Origin: Chaetoderma sp. LZ-2023a
Taxonomy: Eukaryota; Mollusca; Caudofoveata; Chaetodermatida; Chaetodermatidae
Assembly (NCBI GenBank): GCA_034401795.1
Contig: CM067366.1
Span: forward strand, 81,876,891-81,940,890
DNA: 64,000 nt
Reading direction: 5' to 3'
The notes under the pieces are model-generated. The model worked only from the letters and a program-made list of their open reading frames with translations, did not search any database and was not told the DNA's origin. The position numbers and the translations under genes are program-made. Each line of letters starts with the position of its first letter. Position 1 is the first letter of the stretch. This document shows, piece after piece, positions 1-9,163 of the stretch.

Positions 1-1110
1 CTCGGATGCCGGCCAATTCAGATGTATTTAATGTCATTATGGTCTCAGAAAACGGATCCGTTATCTCTGAGAATTCCAGTAAAAGAACCATTGATATTCC
101 ATCTTCAGTGGTGGTTATCAGAGCAGAATCTCCTGCGAGGTGTTCCTCTACAACCTCCTCAACCACAGATGTCCATCTTTACAGATGCATCGACGATGGG
201 TTGGGGAGCGGTATTCGACAATCGATCAGGGAAATGGGATCGGACCAATGCGCAGAAACATATCAATGTTCTCGAATTCTTAGCGGGGGTATTAACACTT
301 CGAAAGTTCGAGAATTTAATTCAAGACAAGATTGTCCTGATAAGGACAGACAACTCAACAGTGGTGTCTTATTTGAACCTCCAAGGCTGGACGAGGTCAT
401 CAGAGTTGTGCATGATGATTTGGAACCTTCTGCTGTGGTGCCAAAGAGGAATATTATTCTTCGGGCAGCACACATTCCAGGAAGACTTAGCAGATGCGCT
501 CAGTCGAAGGATGGTTTGTCGTCCGACGGAATGGCAGCTCAACCAATCGGTAGCGGAGGTTCTATTCAAACATTGGGGCAAACAAAATGTGGATCTATTT
601 GCGATGAAACAAAACGCAAAGATGTTCACATACGTGTCACCGATCCCGGACCCGCTAGCCTTGGCAGTAGACGCACTGGCGATAAGTTGGAAAGGAATGT
701 ACGTGTATGCGTATCCTCCAACGATTCTCATCCCGAAAGTTCTGGCAAAGATAAGAGAGGGCATATGCCAAGTACTACTGATCGCCCCTCATTGGCCAGG
801 CCGATCATGGTTCACGGATCTGCTGGCCCTTCTGGTCTGCAATCCAATCCCTCTTCCAGATCGAAGGGATCTAATCACTCAGAACAAGGGTCTGTGTCTT
901 CACGACAGACCGGAAATGTTCAAATTGACTGCATGGATGTTGTCAAGCAGCGTGCAATTGAGGGTGGCTTTTCTGAGCAAGCAGCGAAGTTTGTCGCTTC
1001 AGGCAGAAGAGGGTCAACCACCAAAACATATAATTATAGAATCAACAAATTTGCAGAATGGTGCCAGGGAAGAGATATTAAACCCTTATCTGCATCTGTT
1101 CAACACGTAG
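1..1110 (+). CDS. DIRS RT/RNase H polyprotein, C-terminal part (partial)
   Basis: The frame is open from the first base to a stop at 1108-1110. RNase H begins at FTDAS (about base 178), with later acidic and DNS motifs (RTDNSTVVSYL) and the ADALSRR end. After it comes the DIRS-specific extension: VDLFA, then DPLALAVDALA, then YAYPPTILIPKVL, and APHWPGRSWF. This extension typically links RNase H to the recombinase in DIRS elements. The reverse transcriptase lies upstream, outside the window. The last ~180 bases overlap the recombinase start in another frame, as in known DIRS elements. No stop or frameshift interrupts the visible part. The role is cDNA synthesis and removal of the RNA strand during retrotransposition. 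Confidence 0.85.
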   Translation, partial: LGCRPIQMYLMSLWSQKTDPLSLRIPVKEPLIFHLQWWLSEQNLLRGVPLQPPQPQMSIFTDASTMGWGAVFDNRSGKWDRTNAQKHINVLEFLAGVLTLRKFENLIQDKIVLIRTDNSTVVSYLNLQGWTRSSELCMMIWNLLLWCQRGILFFGQHTFQEDLADALSRRMVCRPTEWQLNQSVAEVLFKHWGKQNVDLFAMKQNAKMFTYVSPIPDPLALAVDALAISWKGMYVYAYPPTILIPKVLAKIREGICQVLLIAPHWPGRSWFTDLLALLVCNPIPLPDRRDLITQNKGLCLHDRPEMFKLTAWMLSSSVQLRVAFLSKQRSLSLQAEEGQPPKHIIIESTNLQNGAREEILNPYLHLFNT

Positions 1111-1957
1111 CAGATTTTATCTGTCATTTATACGAAGTTGAAAAACGTGTACCTTCAACCCTAGCAGCATATAAGTCTGCATTAGCTTCAGTCGTTCCCA
1201 GTCTGGCCATTGAAGGAGTGGAGAATGACACTTTGAATGAAGTTATTAAAGGAATGAGCAATCTGCGACCTAGACAGCCAATTCCTATCCCAGCATGGAA
1301 TCTATCTCTTGTTCTACAGATTTTCGAGCATGCTCCTTTTGAACCAATTAGATCTATGGATATTAAACTGTTAACTATTAAATCAGTTTTCTTGGTTGCA
1401 GCGGCGTCGGCGAGAAGAAGCGAGATTCATGCGCTATCTGCCGAGCAAGTCCGTTTTGTCGTCACGGGTGAAGGTTTAAGACTACTTCCACGTCTTTGTT
1501 TCCTGGCAAAGAATCAGTCACTTAAATATCCAGGTCAACCGATCAATTTGCCAAGTTTAGTTAGACATGACCCAAACTCTTCTGCTTGGTGTCCTGTCAG
1601 ATGTCTGAAAATGTATTAAAAAAACGTACTGAGGAGTGGAGAGATGACCCAAAATCTCTGTGGTTATGTCTCAAAGCTCCTCATTTGCACGCCTCGAAAG
1701 ATACTGTTTCTCGTTGGATAGTTGCTGCTATTCAGATGTCGCACAAAATTGCTACAGGAAAGCAGGTTGATCGTGTGAACGCCCATCAGGTCCGAGCATT
1801 AGCAGCAGCATCGGCCCTTTTTAAGGGTGTCTCATTAGAGGAGGTGATGTCTGTAGCACAATTGCATGGCGAGTCGTCATTTACTGATTTCTACCTTCGC
1901 GACATCTCCAGCGCACTTAATCCGGTAGTCGTCGCCAATTTGTCGAACATTAGTTAA
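933..1957 (+). pseudogene. DIRS tyrosine recombinase, frameshifted
   Basis: The likely start is the ATG at 933, followed by VKQRAIEGGFSEQ. A SAM-like core-binding region (to about 1250) is followed by the catalytic domain. Its first arginine lies in ASARRSEIHALS, the second block is NAHQVRAL (HxxR), and the nucleophile is the tyrosine of SSFTDFYLRD. These fit the R-H-R-Y tetrad of tyrosine recombinases. An extra base near 1615 turns the lysine run after KMY into a stop at 1617-1619; the protein resumes in another frame (from about 1620) and ends at 1957. The other copy lacks this stop and reads KMYKKHTE. The frame is also open upstream of 933 to base 6, but that part lies opposite RNase H codons and shows no recombinase homology. 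The enzyme would insert circular DIRS cDNA. Confidence 0.85.
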
Positions 1958-2532
1958 GCCACATCCGACCACTACTTCACAAACATCGCACGTTACTTCC
2001 TCCTGCACTGAGCAAGAGCCATGCACATGACCAGTGAATGACCGTGGATTGGGCGGAGCTTCTGGGATGATCAAGAAAGAACAAGCACTCACAATGGTTA
2101 GTGTTTACATTAATTAAGTGACTAATAATAATATTTACTTATAGTCGAAATATCAGACTGCTTAGGTAAATAGTCTGGTATAAGAGTATACTTATCCTCT
2201 CAAACAGACATTAGACTCATTCCAATTAGAAAACTTAATCGATATACTGATATTTTTTCAAAATTAGAAGTTGTAGTAGCTTCTTTGCACTATACTGGAC
2301 TGCCCTAGCTGAGACTTGGGGCTGACACGGGTCTGGTGGTTGTTGCATCCCCTTATTTCGACATTCCTCTGGATTTTGTGCGGACAAAAGAGGGGGGAGG
2401 AGCGCGGTCTAGACCATGGAAGTTTAGCACTCTGTAAGTCAGATGGCAGAACCCAAGCGTATGCCAGGGTTCTAGTCTCTTCTGTTACCAAAGGTATTTT
2501 TTGGCTGTTGAAATCTGGAGTTTATCATAATA
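1958..2532 (+). other. DIRS 3' untranslated stretch
   Basis: This lies between the recombinase stop and the internal complementary region. Parts of it resemble 40076-40640 of the second copy in reverse orientation. Short open frames occur on both strands (for example 2264-2491, minus); only their ends (QRSYYNF) resemble each other between copies, so they are not called as genes. Confidence 0.6.
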
Positions 2533-2622
2533 GTACATCTGGTAAGTATTATTCGAACTAGAATCAAAAAAGCATCCGCTTTTTTTTCTACGAGAATTCT
2601 TAATACTTACCAGATGTACTAC
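2533..2622 (+). repeat. DIRS internal complementary region (ICR), copy 1
   Basis: A near-palindromic block joins the complement of the element's 5' end (catctggtaagtattattcg) to the complement of its 3' end (caaaaaagcatccgc ... aatacttaccagatg). DIRS elements use such an internal copy of both ends as a template to complete the termini and circularise the cDNA. The junction sits at about 2563-2568. Confidence 0.85.
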
Positions 2623-2886
2623 GGCCCTGCCTCAGCTGCCCCGCTGAGGTGAGGCTGAGCTGCTTTCGCTGTTTGTCAAGGCAAATATAAGACGAATCTG
2701 ACTGTGATTGGGAATTGACTCGGTACCTGGGGCTATGGTAATTCCCGGACACAGTATGGGCAGGATCAGGAGAGTGCAGAGTTTTAATTGTTTATTTTGA
2801 GCGAGACTAGATAATAGACATTATCATAATACTACATCTGGTAAGTATTAAGAATTCTCGTAGAAACAAAAGCGGATGCTTTTTTG
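2623..2886 (+). repeat. DIRS 3' terminal repeat, copy 1
   Basis: This region includes the block around 'gtatgggcaggatcaggaga' (2755-2775) and ends with catctggtaagtattaag, then a purine-rich tract and gcggatgctttttt. The same block occurs inverted at 39724-39960 and 46183-46340, the two ends of the other copy. Confidence 0.8.
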
Positions 2887-3066
2887 AGTCACTAAGTTAG
2901 TGTTTTATAAGAGACATCTCAACCATGTGTTGTCAAATGGAAATGCTATCTCAACCAATATCTTGTCGAATGGAAAGATGAGCCCATTCCCAACATATGG
3001 CTCGTTAGCTCTTGTAGTCTGGCATATTGTCATAGTCTTCTGAACTTGTATGCAGAAATCAAGAGG
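2887..3066. other. Flank of DIRS copy 1, no feature seen
   Basis: Single-copy-looking sequence between the DIRS end and a foldback element. No open frame or repeat was recognised. Confidence 0.4.
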
Positions 3067-3494
3067 TTAATAACTATGTATTGAAGACAGTAGTTGCCCT
3101 GTAGGTGGGGCTTAGAATGCACCTTCCGTATCCTCTGCGTGTTATACGAGGCGACTAAAGGAGGTAAGGGTGAGGTAACTAATAAACCATGGATCCACGC
3201 ACTTAACTCTTATGATCATGTCGATATTCACGTACAGGACTGGCAGTATGATCAGCGAACGAAAAGAAGACAGCAGTTTTGTTCTTTAACCTGACGCTAG
3301 ATTACGATTTGTGTAATCCGGAGGGTCTGAATGGTCTGGGCTGGATTTGTGGGCCACTTTTATACCCCATATAAAGGGTATAAAAGGGGCCCACAAATCC
3401 AACCCAAACCATTCAGACTTTCCGGATTACACAAATCGTAATCTAGCATCAGGCTAAAGAACAAAACTACTGTCTTCAATACGTAGTTATTAAC
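3067..3494. repeat. Long foldback element interrupted by a 170-bp insertion
   Basis: The outer arms 3067-3095 and 3466-3494 are inverted copies with one mismatch. The inner arms (about 3266-3371 and 3373-3465) continue the same hairpin, centred near 3372 in 'ccccatataaaggg'. The left arm is interrupted at 3096-3265. The interruption is bounded by 13-base near-identical direct repeats (gaagacagtagtt at 3083-3095 and gaagacagcagtt at 3266-3278). Confidence 0.75.
3096..3265. mobile_element. Short insertion inside the foldback arm, SINE-like size
   Basis: About 170 bases are absent from the matching right arm and flanked by a 12/13-base direct repeat that looks like a target-site duplication. 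The insert ends in a short A-rich stretch (gaacgaaaa). I see no convincing box A or box B, so its class is unknown. Confidence 0.5.
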
Positions 3495-3508
3495 ATGTTG
3501 AACGAGCT

Positions 3509-3730
3509 ATGAACACTGTTAGTGAAAACCTGAACGTACCAGAGGTTAAGGTAGTCATGCCCTCCATTTCAGGGCTATCTATTGACTCAATCGACATTGA
3601 AGTACTGACGGAGCCTTCCAAGACTGACGTCACCAACACGAGACCAGTGACGCCGTCAAGGCCCCCAGCTCCAGCTCAGTGGACCCGCAGATCCAGGTCC
3701 CTCTACGGGACAGAAAACGTAGAAGGATAG
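3509..3730 (+). other. Unrecognised short open frame (73 residues)
   Basis: It begins at an ATG just after the foldback element. The first half is acidic and hydrophobic; the second is rich in Pro, Ser, Thr and Arg. No domain is recognised. It may be a decayed N-terminal piece of the element that carries the GIY-YIG fragment downstream, or chance. Confidence 0.2.
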
Positions 3731-3861
3731 AGTAGCCCAAGGAAGCCCTCCCATCTACAAGCCGCCAGGAAATGCCCCTGGTCACACCAGACCAGGGATC
3801 CCAAGCGAACATATGAGGGCAATACAAGCTATGGCATGATTCCTCATGTAAGGAATCAAGG

Positions 3862-4278
3862 ATGGAGTCCCAACACAAGAAGCTACAAGACGCGGTGAAC
3901 AAGAAATCTAACACACCTATGCTATTGGCATCAGTTCCGTTGAAACCAGAAGATACAGATTCAGTCTTCATGGCCGAGTGGAACAATCTCCACTCGGACT
4001 TTAGTCACATATTGACTAAACTATTAGCAACGCACACTGCCAACAAACTGGCAGTAGTGTACCACAAAACGACCTTCACTAAAGCAACCAGTGCCACCGT
4101 CACACTAGAAGCACAGAATGCCATAGCCACCACCAAGGCAAAACACGAAGAGCGCCAATGCTCTAGCAGCCCGAGAACCTGCAGACCAAGGCCACGCCCT
4201 CGCACCCAGAGGGCCCAGGTCTCCTCCATAGTGAGGGGAAACACTGCCCCAAGTTATAGGAGAGAGCCCTATAGATAG
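3862..4278 (+). other. Unrecognised open frame (138 residues) upstream of the GIY-YIG fragment
   Basis: The first ~95 residues look like a soluble, alpha-helical protein (LHSDFSHILTKLLATH). The last 40 are rich in Arg, Pro and Ser. The downstream GIY-YIG fragment lies on the same strand after a short gap, so both may come from one decayed element. No reverse-transcriptase motif is visible here. Confidence 0.3.
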
Positions 4279-4343
4279 GCACAACAGCAACACCGCCAAT
4301 CTTTGTCTGAAAATTCACACGCACTGGTACGCTTGTCAAAAAG

Positions 4344-4800
4344 GTGATAAACAAATACAGGCCCATCCTTCAAGACAGCCAGCGATGCAGGGATGCATTT
4401 CCAGAGAAACCACTATTCGGTTATCGGAGGAATAAAACTATAAAGGATGACACAGTCCGGGCCAGACTACCAGGCCCCATCGATGCTGTACGCCTACACC
4501 GCAACCCCTTCATAGAATGCACTACCAACAATTGCATCATCTGCAACAACATGGAGAAAATGAGGTTCTTCAAAAGCTACCACACTGGCTTATCCTATAG
4601 ATGCAAAATCATAGGCAACTGTTAGACATGCAACGTAGTGTACCTGCTAAATTGCAAACTATGCCACAAACAATATGTGGGAGAGACTGAGGCCATTAAA
4701 AAAAAGGATACAAGAACACCTTAGATCCATAACTAATCTCCACAAAAAAGACAATTATGACACACCTGTCTCACGTCACTTCAATTAACGCAAGCATACA
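4344..4800 (+). pseudogene. GIY-YIG endonuclease fragment, Penelope-like element remnant
   Basis: The first open part (4344-4625) ends in a cysteine-bearing linker with CTTNNCIICNN. After the TAG at 4623-4625 the same frame reads NVVYLLNCKLCHKQYVGET, the start of a GIY-YIG domain. An extra A in the run near 4695-4702 shifts the frame; the protein then reads on as RIQEHLRSIT and PVSRHFN to a stop near 4786. The cysteine linker followed by GIY-YIG is typical of the C-terminus of Penelope-like retroelements, where this domain nicks the target. The reverse transcriptase is missing, so another GIY-YIG protein family is possible. The fragment is dead. Confidence 0.65.
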
Positions 4801-5226
4801 AGAGCCCACATGAGTCACCGCATTATACAGGTATTAGTGTTGTGTCAGACCCAAAAAAATTTTGCAGAAAATTTACCAACTTATTTTTCCAGAAAATTTT
4901 CCAGTCGCCTAAGGATGCAATTACAAATTTTTATTTCCCTATTGTATTCAAAATTGAAAAAAAATGTTAATTCTGTTTAGTGTTACCTTATTTCTGGTTT
5001 CAACTGTACACCAGCTGCATGGAATCATGGATGATGCAATATTGCATCACACACTGCATCATGCACATGCTGGTCTGGTGTAAATTCTTATTCATTGTTG
5101 TAAGTCAGTCAAGTGGTTACTGGTTATGCAATAACATTGTTTAAATTTTAGTGTATGTTAATTATTTAGTTTCTGCAACTTCCACTTTTTGCCAGTTAAT
5201 GCAGTTATCAGTTAAAGTTCCTAAAC
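4801..5226. other. AT-rich spacer before the hAT element
   Basis: No gene is recognised. A short region with 'gcatcacacactgcatcatg' (about 5043-5062) contains near-repeats. The left end of the hAT element should lie here, but I could not identify terminal inverted repeats. Confidence 0.3.
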
Positions 5227-5415
5227 ATGCCAAAAAGACTTGATATGAAAGTATGGAATCATTTCAACAGAGAAATTTCTGGGAAAAAATAATTATAGGA
5301 AAATGCAGATATTGTGATCAGACCTATGCAAATAATGCAACACGGATGAGAAAGCACTTAAGTACATGCAGAGCCGCTCCGGCACATGTGACCAAAGGTT
5401 TTTCTGAGAGAGCGG
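5227..5415 (+). pseudogene. hAT transposase, BED zinc-finger exon (frameshifted)
   Basis: From the ATG at 5227 one frame reads MPKRLDMKVWNHFNREISGK, the usual aromatic start of a BED finger. A frame change in the AAAAAA run near 5283-5288 moves the rest to the frame reading IIGKCRYCDQTYANNATRM and then RKHLSTC, giving the C-x2-C ... H-x4-C zinc ligands. The exon then reaches a good 5' splice site at 5416 (gcg then gtaagttt). BED fingers bind the transposon ends. A later ATG at 5253 gives a longer-looking frame but loses the first half of the domain. Confidence 0.75.
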
Positions 5416-6473
5416 TAAGTTTTTCAGTAAAAATATTATAATTATACATCTGCATCCTTAACTCAGTAAGTAATGTCACCCACACCCAACCTGCCCAAGT
5501 CTACATGTCCGTTAGCCCTGAAGGCACAGCCAAATTAAAGGGCAACATTCCTTAAGCTCAGATGCGCAGTACCAATAGTAAAAAATAAAACTAATAAAAT
5601 TTTTAAGATGATAATTTGATAAGAGCATGCACACATGGAGCAGCACGCAAAGTGAACATTTTTGTGACGGCCTCAGGGCCTCATTCATCTATGAGCTGCG
5701 CACATTTGCAAGGTAGTAGGCAGTGTTGACACTTAGGCGTACCTATTAGTAATTTATATAGGAAAATACCCATGTCTATGGAATTATAAGCAGGCGATTA
5801 AACACCTACCAGAACGGCAGAACCCTGTGAAAAGCCGCACCCACTGCATCCGTGCTTAAGGAATTACGCCCTTAGTTATGCCATCTCCCTTTCCACAATT
5901 TGGTATTGGTAATCCATATTGCCAATTGTGCAGGAATTGTGTGTGTGTGTGTGTGTGTGCGTGCGTGCGTGCGTGTGTGCGTGCGTGCGTGTGTGCGTGC
6001 GTACGTGCACGCATGCGTGGGTGAGTGAATTGTCGAGCCCTATTGCCATTGTCCCTCAATCGAAAACTCTAACATTTTAATCTTTATTCTGGACGCCATT
6101 TGGATCGCTATCCTCTACTTTGCTATGGGCTCGACAAAAGCTGTGGTTGGAAAAATTGTATAGCTTACAAAACCTTGTCATTACATCCAATTTATCAAGC
6201 ATTTGATCGCTTGAAAATACACCTTCATGAATGCAAATGGTGAAGGGCTGGGTGGGGTGCAAATATTTGAGGGTAAAAATAGTTCTAAATTCACCAAAAT
6301 GTGCAATATAGTTATTGAGCCCTTAGCGAAGCGGAGGATGGCAAGACATAGCGATCCAAATGGTGTCTGGCACAGCGTCTGGACAAGATGAGTAATGTAA
6401 AATGTTAGAGTTTTCGAATGAGGGTGAATAGGGCCCAATAAAGAGTTACTAATATATCTTTGTTACATTGTAG
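5416..6473 (+). other. Probable intron of the hAT transposase
   Basis: It starts with gtaagt after the BED exon and ends at ttgttacattgtag (6460-6473), a good acceptor, followed by coding sequence. It carries a GT/GC microsatellite. Whether it was ever spliced is inference. Confidence 0.5.
5939..6024. repeat. (GT)n/(GC)n-type microsatellite
   Basis: About ten GT units pass into alternating gtgc/gcgt units. Purine-pyrimidine alternation of this kind can adopt Z-DNA. Confidence 0.9.
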
Positions 6474-8301
6474 GAAATGGAGCCTCAGTCCAAAGGTCAA
6501 GAGGCTGTAAATGTAGACAGATCCACACTGCCACTGAAATATGCTGTTGCTCAAGCCGCAAAATCCAGCACTGTGAAAATGAGACAAATATCTGTGTAAC
6601 CATTCATGGACACCATGTCTAAGCCCACACAGATGTTATAGAAATCGTTAGCAAGAGCAATGTATGACCACTGAGTGTTCTCAATAACTTACTAGAAACA
6701 GTTTTTTGCCCAGATTAGACCAACATTCAAGGTGCCTTCCCGACATGTATTATCAAACCGTCTATTAGATGAGGAATACAACACTTTACATGCCATCTCC
6801 CTAGCAAAACTAGCTGTTGCTAACTCATTGTGTCTAATGAGTGATGGGCGGACAGATACAAATCAGAGTCCAATTATAAACATCATGTTTACATGCCCAG
6901 AGCCAATATTCTTCAAGTCTGTTGAGTGTAAAGAAGAAAGACACACAGCAGAATATATTGCATCCATGCTAAAGGACGCTATAGAAGAAGTGGGAACTGA
7001 AAAGGTCCATGCTCTTGTAACGGACAATGCCAGAAACATGAAAAAGGCATCGGCAATACGTTCGAAAGATAACCTCCCATCTAATTACATACAGGTGCAT
7101 AGCTCACAGCATAAACCTAGTTCAGGACCTGCTAAAAATTGGATTCCTGCACTGCCATATTGAGCTTTGCAAAAACATTATAAAGTTCTTTAAGTAGAAG
7201 CATGTTCCAAAAGGCATTCTGGAAAGAATTCAGAAAGACAAACTGAAGAAAACTGTAGCACTAGTATTACCAGCTGCAACCAGGTGGGGTTCCGCTTGTG
7301 ACAGTTTGAACCGTTTTCTAGAGAACAAAAAGTCTTTAGAAGCAGCCGCTGTTGATAAACAAATGGAATCACTTATAACACCACACATGCGGAAACAGCT
7401 CCTAGATTCAGAAGTTTCCTGGGTACAGGTTGAATCTGTAAAGAAATTATTAGAGCGAGTTTCGCTTGCAATCAAACAGATGGAATCGGCTAAGCCAAGG
7501 CTGTCGGAAGTTCCAAACATGTTTGCTTCATTGCGAGAACACTTCAAGTCTTCGGTTCCATTGGCTCCGGTGACAAAGACTGAAGAAAGGCAGCTAATGG
7601 ATGCTTTTGAGTCAAGATTAGAGTTTCGTTCACATAATGTCCAAAAGGCTGCACATTTGTTAGATCCTCGGTTTGCATGTGATGATCTTGGTCTCACAGA
7701 TGAGGATATAGCAGCTGCCACAGATATAATTGAAGACATATCAGCCAAAATACCTACACTAGATGTCGTGACTGTTATCAGAGACCTTGCTGAATACAGG
7801 GCCAAAAGAAGTATTTGGGCGAGAGCTTCCATTTGGGAAGCGGCAAAACAAATGGATCCTGTGACTTGGTGGAAAGGCTTTTGCTCAACACGCCAGCTGT
7901 CCGATGTGGCATCACGTCTTTTATCTTGGCCAACATCTGCTGCACCATGTGAGAGGAAATGGAATCTCCATGCCAGTATTCAGACAAAAAGGTGCAACCG
8001 CTTAACACTTGATAGACTGAGGAAATTAGTGTCTGTAGCTCATAACCTCCAACTCCAGTTAAAACAGGATATGAGCGAATGTCAGGAGGAACCTCGTATG
8101 GACCTTTCTGCTTCAGTCCCTGGAACCAGCCAAGCCGCCCCTGTTGACATTTCTATGCGATATGAATATGATGCTAATGCCAAAGAAGTTGATGATGATG
8201 ATGATTATGATTATGATGACGATGTTGATGATGATAGAGAGGACGTTGATGATGATGGTGATAATAACGATGATGATATTCATGATGATCATGATGATTA
8301 A
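6474..8301 (+). pseudogene. hAT transposase, core and C-terminal domains, broken
   Basis: After the acceptor the frame reads MEPQSKGQEAVNVDRSTL and KMRQISV, then stops at TAA (about 6597). The core resumes with IRPTFKVPSRHVLSNRLLDE. DUF659-type motifs follow: LMSDGRTDTNQSPIINIMF and ALVTDNARNMKKA. At about 7095 the frame shifts to one reading CIAHSINLVQDLLKIGF, the conserved AH-NL block, with a TAG at about 7193 and then ATRWGSACDSL. The hATC dimerisation domain is clear: VTWWKG, SRLLSWPTSAAPCERKWN, then RLRKLVSVAHNLQLQ. The last ~45 residues are mostly Asp, encoded by a GAT microsatellite, and are unlikely to be original. At least two stops and one frameshift make it inactive. Confidence 0.85.
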
Positions 8302-8620
8302 GCCATTTAGGTGTAATTGATAGTACTAATATAATTATTTATGTCACAGAAATGTAACTGATGATGATGATGATGATGATCAGATGATGTGATAATGATG
8401 TATCTTGTTGATGATGAAATTTAATTTGTAATAGAGACAATGATGATGATGATGATGTGTGAATGTAACTGATGATGATGTTGATGATGATGATGAATGT
8501 CACATGATGATGATAATGATGATTGATGATCAGACAATTGAAAAGTAATTTGCATACATGACAGTACATGTAAGTCATTATATATTTCATGATGATGATT
8601 TATTTGATCCCAACTGATAT
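8185..8620. repeat. GAT/ATG trinucleotide-rich region
   Basis: Long impure runs of gatgat overlap the transposase 3' end and continue beyond it. In frame they code for Asp; on the other strand they give His- and Ile-rich frames, which are artefacts. Confidence 0.9.
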
Positions 8621-8979
8621 TTGATGGAATATAAAAGAGCCTGTAATGACCAAAATGAACTGTTGAGCTAAATATGAAACTTACTCACTTCAGTTAGTCA
8701 CATGTAAATCAGCCGGTGTAAAGGGCATGTAATGTGACAGGTGCTTTACTCACTAAACTTTCAAAATAATTTGTTTAAAAATACCCATTTGGTTTTTTCC
8801 TACACTTAAATTGGTAAAAATTAGCAAGCAGTCTGTCAAACAAACAATCAGACAGCCCTGCAGTGCCTGCACCCACCCACCAACTTAACCTAACCACACA
8901 CCCATACACTGTGACACACCCACAGTGCCACACAAACACCCATAGCGCCACACACACACACGCATGCATGCACGCACGC

Positions 8980-8980
<1 letters not shown>
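8621..8980. other. Spacer with CA-rich end, no gene
   Basis: Nothing coding is seen. The last 110 bases are rich in cacac and cacgca motifs leading into the AT microsatellite. Confidence 0.4.
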
Positions 8981-9026
<46 letters not shown>

Positions 9027-9034
9027 GGGGGGGG
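8981..9034. repeat. (AT)n microsatellite followed by a G run
   Basis: About 20 AT units are followed directly by eleven G. The G run abuts a 'gctgtgtcgctcacctgg' repeat start. Confidence 0.95.
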
Positions 9035-9163
9035 CTGTGTCGCTCACCTGGAATTATTGGCAAGTGGCACAACCGAACAAAATGAGATGACCACTGTAAA
9101 GGTTTACCAATCAGATTTCTGTGAAGAAAGTTTAGCCAAGTTTTATTAAAATTGGCCCAGTGG
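9035..9163. repeat. Start of a 'gctcacctgg / caagatggcc' repeat before the tandem array
   Basis: This matches the opening of the repeats at 34913, 53970 and 62463 (tgtcgctcacctgga) and leads into the first tandem copy. Confidence 0.6.

Larger units (their letters stand above)
1..2886 (+). mobile_element. DIRS-type retrotransposon, 3' part of copy 1
   Basis: The window opens inside a DIRS element. In order it holds the end of the RT/RNase H reading frame, a tyrosine recombinase, an untranslated stretch, an internal complementary region (about 2533-2622) and a 3' terminal repeat ending near 2886. The order and the distance from recombinase stop to 3' end (about 930 bases) match the fuller copy at 39724-46340 (about 918 bases), so both belong to one family. 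DIRS elements integrate through a tyrosine recombinase instead of a DDE integrase and leave no ordinary target duplication. The 5' half lies outside the window. Confidence 0.9.
5227..8301 (+). mobile_element. hAT transposon, decayed
   Basis: Protein homology runs in transposase order from a BED zinc finger (5227-5415) across an intron-like gap to the DUF659-type core and the C-terminal dimerisation domain (to about 8060). Terminal inverted repeats and an 8-base target duplication, expected for hAT elements, were not found by eye, so the ends given are only those of the coding remnants. Confidence 0.8.

Noticed and set aside
8775-9149. Frames with long Ile-Tyr runs
   Set aside because: They translate the (AT)n microsatellite.
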